Shown in pieces: positions 6,803-11,665 of a stretch of 11,665 nucleotides of DNA. The translations under genes and the position numbers were made by a program. This DNA comes from Salibacteraceae bacterium (lineage in GTDB: Bacteria; Bacteroidota; Bacteroidia; Flavobacteriales_G; Salibacteraceae): assembly GCA_023262195.1 (NCBI GenBank), contig JALRDM010000374.1, forward strand, positions 1-11,665, given 5' to 3'. The notes beneath the pieces were generated by a model that did no database searches, had not been told where the DNA came from, and saw nothing but the letters and a program-made list of their open reading frames with translations. Position 1 is the first letter of the stretch. Every line of letters starts with the position of its first letter.

Positions 6803-7909
6803 TCATTTCTTTACGGTGATACGGGTATAAAACTCGGCATAAGACTTAACCGTCTTATCATTCCCAAGAAATTCACTGATGTGTTTTTTGGCTGCTGTAC
6901 CAAGGTCGGATAGCCGATCTTTATTTTCCAGCATCCATGTTATGCCTTGAGCCAAGGTTTGGGCGTCTCCTGGAGCTACTACCCTTCCACCCTCTTTGTC
7001 AACTGCCATGTTTTTGTTTCCAGGAATATCGGTTATGACTACAGGATTGCCTAAGTACATCGCTTCGATCATAGCCTTCTGTGTAGCTTCCCCAAACAAT
7101 GATGCCGAAATGGAAACATCGCACGCCTTTACTAGGCTCAAAACATTATCCCTAAATCCTGCAAAAACAAATCTTTCTGGGTTCAATGTTTTCGAAATCA
7201 TGTCTTTGATTTCAGGCGTATCCATTCCTCGACCAATTAGTAAAAATCTCACTAAATGATTCGCAGGAATCAAATCGCTGGCCTCAACCAGCACGTGTAT
7301 GCCCTTCATCTTGGTGCGGTTGTTCGCAATCAGCGCAAAAACCGTTGCCTCTGCTGGAAAATTAAACTCTGATAGATCACCTTTTTCAATATGATCATAC
7401 CACTCAGCCTTGTGTCCTTTGTGTATGGTGACGGCTTTATGCTTTGGCATGCCGTTCTTAATAAACATCTCGCGCACACTATCGGCAAGACAAACCATAT
7501 AGTCGAGCCGAGGATTGAGGAATGCAACGTATGAAGACAAGTCATACCACTTTATATTTCCAGTATATCCGCGATATCCTACAATTTTTACTTTGTTTCT
7601 CCAAAGCGCCAAGGTGCTGTTTACGATGGCTTTACTATTGAAAGCATGCACTACATCCACTTCTCCACTATGCACACATTCTCTAATGAGCGCCATAGCT
7701 TCAAAATCAATTTTTCGTTTTGGTCGATAGTCAATGACATCGGCACCCTTTTTCCTCAAGAGCTCAGCATAGGTACTTCCTTTCTCAGTCATCACAGTCA
7801 CTCTGAACCCTAGGTCAATTAAACTGAGATAAATCTCTGCTTCTGGCCTTATAGGATTAATAGGATCATTGTAATTGCTTATGACAAGAATATGGAGCTG
7901 CTTAGACAA
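6803..7909 (-). CDS. GT4-type glycosyltransferase
   Basis: A 368-residue GT-B fold glycosyltransferase. The N-terminal half (about 1-185) begins with a beta strand, LHILVISNY, and has an acceptor-side Rossmann domain. The C-terminal half has the nucleotide-sugar site: FALIANNRTKMKGIHVLVEA (191-210), FLLIGRG (222-228), and the E-x7-E motif of family GT4, with E274 and E282 in GEATQKAMIEAM, followed by GNPVVITDIPG. It is a cytoplasmic enzyme that transfers a sugar from an activated donor, probably in surface polysaccharide or lipopolysaccharide synthesis; donor and acceptor cannot be read. The start is TTG at 7909, because an in-frame stop lies about 20 bases upstream and no other start would keep the first strand. 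Only 4 bp separate it from the upstream VOC gene. It ends 10 bp from the convergent di-heme gene. Confidence 0.9.
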   Translation of the reverse strand: MSKQLHILVISNYNDPINPIRPEAEIYLSLIDLGFRVTVMTEKGSTYAELLRKKGADVIDYRPKRKIDFEAMALIRECVHSGEVDVVHAFNSKAIVNSTLALWRNKVKIVGYRGYTGNIKWYDLSSYVAFLNPRLDYMVCLADSVREMFIKNGMPKHKAVTIHKGHKAEWYDHIEKGDLSEFNFPAEATVFALIANNRTKMKGIHVLVEASDLIPANHLVRFLLIGRGMDTPEIKDMISKTLNPERFVFAGFRDNVLSLVKACDVSISASLFGEATQKAMIEAMYLGNPVVITDIPGNKNMAVDKEGGRVVAPGDAQTLAQGITWMLENKDRLSDLGTAAKKHISEFLGNDKTVKSYAEFYTRITVKK

Positions 7910-7913
7910 GTAG

Positions 7914-8342
7914 TTAAGATGATTTTATCATGGGTGGTTCATGAAACAGCCCTTCGTTCTTTGGCTCCCAAAGCTCTACCTTCACCCCATCAGGATCGAG
8001 TATCCATGCAAATTTTCCATATTCAAACTCCTCCACCTTCCCGACATGTTCCACTCCCTCGCTTTTAAGCACGCGAAGCAATTCCTCTAAATTTTCAACG
8101 CGATAGTTGATCATATGACCTTGTTGGCCCGGGTCGTAGTAAGTGGTATCCTCAGGCATCGGACTCCAAACGGTAGTCTTCATTTCAGCTTGTTCCTTTT
8201 CATCATCAATCGCATTCCAAACGAATTTGCTTCCGTATTGATCAGAGTCGATACCCAAATGCTTCGCATACCATGCTTTAAGTCTTGCTGGATTCTTTGA
8301 TTTAAAAAATATGCCTCCGATACCGGTTACTCGTTTTTCCAT
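7914..8342 (-). CDS. VOC-family (glyoxalase-like) protein
   Basis: A 142-residue cytoplasmic VOC-fold protein. The opening VTGIGGIFFKSKNPARLKAW followed by YAKHLG (5-30), the central GHMINYRVENLEELL (75-89) and the closing YGKFAWILDPDGVKVELWEP (108-127) are typical of a glyoxalase/bleomycin-resistance-like subfamily common in Bacteroidota. His76 and Glu123 sit at usual metal-ligand positions, but the first ligand near residues 8-10 is Gly/Ile rather than His, so canonical metal binding may be altered. The reaction is unknown. ATG at 8342 is a clear start. It lies 23 bp after pyk and 4 bp before the glycosyltransferase, so it is probably co-transcribed with both. It is only distantly similar to the VOC protein at 616-1032. 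Confidence 0.88.
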   Translation of the reverse strand: MEKRVTGIGGIFFKSKNPARLKAWYAKHLGIDSDQYGSKFVWNAIDDEKEQAEMKTTVWSPMPEDTTYYDPGQQGHMINYRVENLEELLRVLKSEGVEHVGKVEEFEYGKFAWILDPDGVKVELWEPKNEGLFHEPPMIKSS

Positions 8343-8365
8343 AGGTTAAGTTTAGATCACGACCA

Positions 8366-9790
8366 TTACTCATCCATTCGACTAACTTTCAACATATTGG
8401 ACATGCCTTTATTGGATATGGGCATGCTTGCAATGTTGATCAGGAGGTCATCGTCATTAAGAAAACCTGCCTTTTTTAACTCATACTTAATATCTGCGAT
8501 GGTATGATCTGTACTCACAAACTTGTCGTAGTAGAATCCTCTTACACCCCATACAAGGCTGAGCATATTGAGTATTCGAAAGTTTGATGTGAACACAAAT
8601 ATCCACGCATTTGGCCGATAAGAAGAAATCCTAAAGGCTGTATAACCTGAGAACGTCATGGTTACTATTCCCTTTGCTTTAGTCTTACTTGCAAGCCGCA
8701 CAGCTGAGTGACAAATGGCATCGGTTATAAGTCGCTCATCGGTAGATTCATGCTCAATATCTCTGAAGTAGATTCCATCGTAGTCCTCTACTCGCTCTAT
8801 GATCTTAGACATAGTTTCAACTACTTCCACCGGATACTGGCCCACGCTTGTCTCCCCGCTTAGCATCACGGCATCTGCACCATCCATAACGGCATTAGCC
8901 ACATCATTCACTTCGGCTCTACTCGGAGACATGTTGTCTATCATACTCTCCATCATTTGAGTGGCAATGATTACTGGTTTGCCAGCTTTTTGGCATTTAC
9001 GCACAATCTCTTTTTGTACAAGAGGTACATTTTGTAAAGGTATTTCAACACCTAAATCACCTCTTGCCACCATAATTCCATCGCTCGCAGCGATAATCTC
9101 ATCAATATTTTCAACGGCCTCGGGCTTCTCAATTTTAGCGATGACACGACTCTTTCCGCCTTTGCTCTCTATGAGATGTTTTAACTCTTCAATATCTTGT
9201 GCGGTTCTTACAAATGACAGCGCCACCCATGCAGCATTATGCTTTAAGGCAAACGCTAAATCCACTATATCCTTATCGGTAAGTGATGGCAGCGTTAGTG
9301 CCGACTCAGGTAGATTTACGCCTTTTCTCGGCTTCAACCATCCCCCTTGGGTCACTTTGGTGACTACCACATCGCCTTTCACTTTTTCTACCTTCACGCG
9401 CAGCTTTCCATCATCCAACAAAATGGTTTCGCCTTTCTTAACATCGTTGCAGAGTGAATCATAGCTCACTGAAACCCGCTGCTGAGTGCCAATAGAATCA
9501 TCCGAAACAAGCTCTAACGTTTCACCCACGATTAATTGAACTTTTTCAGACTCAAGCTCGCCAACTCTAATCTTTGGTCCACTTAAATCGGCAAGAATAG
9601 CCGTATGTGAACTTTGCTCTCCATCGATTTCACGTAACACTTGAATCACTTCCTCATGGTCCTTATGCTTACCGTGAGAAAAATTCATACGAGCAACGTT
9701 CATTCCCTTGCTGATCATATCTAACAGCACCTGTCTGCTCGAACTTGCCGGTCCTATGGTTGCTACTATTTTGGTTTTATTTCTCTGCAT
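8366..9790 (-). CDS. pyk: Pyruvate kinase
   Basis: Converts phosphoenolpyruvate and ADP to pyruvate and ATP, the last step of glycolysis, in the cytoplasm. From ATG 9790 the protein has 474 residues, a normal length. The family signatures are all there: TKIVATIGPAS (6-16), MNFSHG (35-40) with substrate-binding Arg34, AKIEKPEA (218-225) with catalytic Lys219 and metal ligand Glu221, MVARGDLGVE (240-249) with Asp245, and Thr277 in IIATQMMESM. The B domain is about 69-170 and the C-terminal regulatory domain about 345-474. The residue matching Glu117 of rabbit muscle enzyme is Lys73 (GPKIRVG), a mark of K+-independent pyruvate kinases. A longer in-frame TTG start at 9826 would overlap the upstream gene and add 12 residues before the conserved start; I prefer the ATG. 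The spacing to the upstream gene is 16 bp. Confidence 0.97.
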   Translation of the reverse strand: MQRNKTKIVATIGPASSSRQVLLDMISKGMNVARMNFSHGKHKDHEEVIQVLREIDGEQSSHTAILADLSGPKIRVGELESEKVQLIVGETLELVSDDSIGTQQRVSVSYDSLCNDVKKGETILLDDGKLRVKVEKVKGDVVVTKVTQGGWLKPRKGVNLPESALTLPSLTDKDIVDLAFALKHNAAWVALSFVRTAQDIEELKHLIESKGGKSRVIAKIEKPEAVENIDEIIAASDGIMVARGDLGVEIPLQNVPLVQKEIVRKCQKAGKPVIIATQMMESMIDNMSPSRAEVNDVANAVMDGADAVMLSGETSVGQYPVEVVETMSKIIERVEDYDGIYFRDIEHESTDERLITDAICHSAVRLASKTKAKGIVTMTFSGYTAFRISSYRPNAWIFVFTSNFRILNMLSLVWGVRGFYYDKFVSTDHTIADIKYELKKAGFLNDDDLLINIASMPISNKGMSNMLKVSRMDE

Positions 9791-9806
9791 TTTTAGCGTT
9801 GTAGGT

Positions 9807-10226
9807 TTATTCCTCAAATAATTCAAATTGAATCTTGTGTAGAGGCTCCTTCGGCAAAGGTGTAATTAATTGAATGGCATCTAGGCGTTGAATGCGCTCT
9901 AATAATTCTTCCTGATTAAAAAGTTCAACAAATCCTTCAACTAAGAGCAAGAAATTAAATTGCTTGTACTCTTTAACCATAGGAATACCCTCACTGAGGT
10001 TATTGATTAGGTAATATCTCAGATGATTCTTTTTGTCAGCATACTTGAAGTAGGCAAAGTCAAGGTTTGCTTGCTGCTTAGTGTTTACAACTAAGGTCTT
10101 ACGTGCCAGCTCCAAACGAAAGTGATTGTTGAGTGTCCAGGCCAATTTGTAATCCTTTAAATGACAACTAAGCCCGAAACATAAGAATTCATAATCGTCA
10201 TCAAAAACCAGTCGATGCTTAGACAT
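9807..10226 (-). CDS. IPExxxVDY-family protein with degenerate signature
   Basis: A 139-residue small cytoplasmic protein of unknown function. Its position between rnc and pyk is that of the Bacteroidota family named after its IPExxxVDY motif, and the length agrees. Here the signature is worn down to VKEYKQFNF (84-92): only the Glu is kept, with conservative changes at most other positions, followed by hydrophobic LLLVEG. The N-terminal half is rich in aromatic and basic residues (FDDDYEFLCFGLSCHLKDYKL). It has no signal peptide or membrane helix. ATG at 10226 overlaps the rnc stop by 8 bp, implying translational coupling. Its function in the fatty-acid/RNA/glycolysis block is unknown. Confidence 0.8.
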   Translation of the reverse strand: MSKHRLVFDDDYEFLCFGLSCHLKDYKLAWTLNNHFRLELARKTLVVNTKQQANLDFAYFKYADKKNHLRYYLINNLSEGIPMVKEYKQFNFLLLVEGFVELFNQEELLERIQRLDAIQLITPLPKEPLHKIQFELFEE

Positions 10227-10944
10227 TGGTTTTGATCTCTAAGGTTTGACAGGCGGAGTAGGCAGCGGCCATTTCTGCCAATTTCTTTGACCGATCCAAC
10301 TCAGAGGCTACCACTTCAGACTTGATATATAAGTCACAAACGAAGCCAGCGTTTTCAGCGTGAGCATAGGTCTGGAAATTGAATGTGATCTTTTGCGCTT
10401 GAGCCCACTCAATAAACTGACTCTTGTAATCCGTTGTGTTTTCAATTGCCGCATCCACATCAAGATATTCACCCATGAGGTAGTTCAAAATACTCTCTTG
10501 CACTTTATCATATCCCAAGTCAATATAAATGGCCCCAAGCCAAGCTTCGAGTGCATTACCTGTGATTTTATCCCTAGAATCATCCGAGCCAATTTTCGCT
10601 TCAAGGTACTTATGCAGCTCTGCTCTCATCCCAATTCCCGCTAATGTTTTTCGGCTTACTATGCGCGAACGGATCTTGGTTAGTTCACCCTCGCTCGCTT
10701 CAGGCAAACGATTGAATAAGTATTCGGTAACCACGGCATCGAGCACAGCATCACCAAGCAGTTCTAACCTTTCGTTGCAATCGCTATGAGTATATTTTCC
10801 CGTTCCTACCAGCGACTTATGTCTCAAAGCCTGTAAATACCAGGTGATGTTTTTAGGCTTGACACCCCAATAATTTTGAGAATAATCACGCAGCTCTTGG
10901 TGAGAGCTCTTATTGTTGAATATGTTTTTGAAAAAGGCTATCAA
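10219..10944 (-). CDS. rnc: Ribonuclease III
   Basis: A 241-residue double-strand-specific endoribonuclease that processes rRNA and structured RNAs. The nuclease domain (about 18-165) carries the signature NERLELLGDAV (57-67), with Glu58, Glu61 and Asp65 as acidic active-site residues, and GNALEAWLGAIYIDLGY (129-145) with Glu133. The position that is Asp in Escherichia coli and Aquifex enzymes, three residues before that Glu, is Asn130 here. The double-stranded RNA-binding domain spans about 172-238 (DYKSQFIEW, CDLYIKSE, SKKLAEMAAAYSA). The start is TTG at 10944: the same frame has the fabF stop (10957-10959) just upstream, so nothing earlier is possible, and the product starts IAFFKNIF as expected for this lineage. 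It lies 12 bp after fabF and overlaps the next gene by 8 bp. Confidence 0.96.
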   Translation of the reverse strand: MIAFFKNIFNNKSSHQELRDYSQNYWGVKPKNITWYLQALRHKSLVGTGKYTHSDCNERLELLGDAVLDAVVTEYLFNRLPEASEGELTKIRSRIVSRKTLAGIGMRAELHKYLEAKIGSDDSRDKITGNALEAWLGAIYIDLGYDKVQESILNYLMGEYLDVDAAIENTTDYKSQFIEWAQAQKITFNFQTYAHAENAGFVCDLYIKSEVVASELDRSKKLAEMAAAYSACQTLEIKTNV

Positions 10945-10956
10945 GGAATTCGCAAC

Positions 10957-11665
10957 TTACCCTGCGAATTTCTTAAAAATGACCGATGCATTGTGGCCAC
11001 CGAAACCAAAAGTATTGCTCAAAGCAGCGTTAATTTTGCGCTCATGAGCCTTATGAAATGTCAGATTCAATTTTGAATCAATGTTTTCATCATCCGTGAA
11101 GTGGTTAATGGTTGGAGGCACAATATCATTTTTCACAGCCAACAGAGTGGCAATGCCTTCAATAACTCCGGCTGCACCCAGCAGATGGCCGGTCATTGAT
11201 TTGGTACTGCTTATGTTCATGTTATAAGCATGATCCCCAAAAACACCTTTGATTGCCTTTAATTCAGCAATATCACCGAGTGGAGTACTGGTGCCATGCA
11301 CGTTTACGTAATCAATCGATTCTGGAGATAAAGATTCATCGTCTGTCAACGCGGCACGCATTACATTAAGTGCACCAAGTCCTTCTGGATGTGGCGCTGT
11401 AATGTGGTGTGCATCGGCAGACATGCCACCACCGCAGATCTCTGCGTAGATGTTTGCCCCTCTCGCTTTCGCATGTTCGTATTCTTCTAACACGATGCAA
11501 CCTGCACCTTCGCCCATAACGAAACCATCCCTCTCGGCATCAAATGGACGTGAAGCGGTAGTTGGATCGTCATTACGTGTACTCAGCGCGTGCATGGCAT
11601 TAAACCCACCAATCCCAGTTTCGTTGATGGCGGCTTCTGAGCCTCCTGAAACAATGGCATCAGCC
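10957..11665 (-). CDS. fabF: 3-oxoacyl-ACP synthase II, N-terminal part outside window
   Basis: The last 235 residues of a condensing enzyme that extends acyl chains with malonyl-ACP in type II fatty-acid synthesis. The open frame runs to the right edge without a start ([13 protein letters not shown], then [18 protein letters not shown]), so the N-terminal part and the active-site Cys are outside. Two catalytic histidines are visible: the His in [11 protein letters not shown] (codon 11296-11298) and the one in [12 protein letters not shown] (codon 11185-11187). The C-terminal [16 protein letters not shown] loop is intact. A Met at 11595 is internal, not the start. It heads the minus-strand gene series in this window, 12 bp before rnc; acpP would be expected upstream in Bacteroidota. 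Confidence 0.96.
   Translation of the reverse strand, partial: ADAIVSGGSEAAINETGIGGFNAMHALSTRNDDPTTASRPFDAERDGFVMGEGAGCIVLEEYEHAKARGANIYAEICGGGMSADAHHITAPHPEGLGALNVMRAALTDDESLSPESIDYVNVHGTSTPLGDIAELKAIKGVFGDHAYNMNISSTKSMTGHLLGAAGVIEGIATLLAVKNDIVPPTINHFTDDENIDSKLNLTFHKAHERKINAALSNTFGFGGHNASVIFKKFAG

Noticed and set aside
9791..9826. Longer pyruvate kinase starting at TTG 9826
   Set aside because: It overlaps the upstream gene and adds residues before the conserved N-terminus; ATG 9790 gives the standard length.

Overview
The window looks like chromosomal DNA of a Bacteroidota member, probably a marine-type flavobacterium or close relative. The evidence is a Por/type IX secretion C-terminal sorting domain, a TonB-dependent OMP_b-brl_3-type receptor, a GCTD...DDGTCDY motif in a lipoprotein, the gene order fabF-rnc-IPExxxVDY-pyk, weak or absent Shine-Dalgarno sequences, and moderate GC. 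I saw no tRNA, rRNA, CRISPR, insertion sequence or phage gene. Coding density is very high: the longest gap without a gene is 205 bp (3448-3652).

Left part (1-1074): the minus strand carries the first 172 residues of an imelysin-family (peptidase M75-like) lipoprotein that runs off the left edge. Divergent from it is a small VOC-fold (glyoxalase/extradiol dioxygenase-like) protein, whose 3' end carries an inverted repeat facing the end of the receptor gene.

Central part (1075-6792), the accessory and most interesting region: a TonB-dependent outer-membrane receptor (minus) is divergent from a tightly overlapping three-gene unit (plus). That unit encodes an MbnP-family protein with a WGW motif and a type IX sorting domain, then two different di-heme cytochrome c peroxidase/MauG-family proteins with Cys residues placed for lipidation. 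MbnP-family proteins are known to bind copper after a MauG-like di-heme enzyme oxidises a Trp to kynurenine. This locus therefore suggests a methanobactin-independent, surface-displayed copper (or other metal) binding system with its own maturation enzymes. The receptor and the nearby imelysin fit a metal-uptake theme, but that link is inference. One di-heme protein keeps the Trp expected between its two hemes; in the other that position is Arg.

Right part (6803-11665): six genes on the minus strand, with gaps of at most 23 bp or overlaps, read in the order fabF (partial, N-terminus off the right edge), rnc, an IPExxxVDY-type protein, pyk, a second VOC protein and a GT4 glycosyltransferase. 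The first four are a conserved Bacteroidota housekeeping block (fatty-acid elongation, RNA processing, glycolysis); the last two look like a lineage-specific addition. Four of the eleven genes with a visible start appear to begin with TTG.
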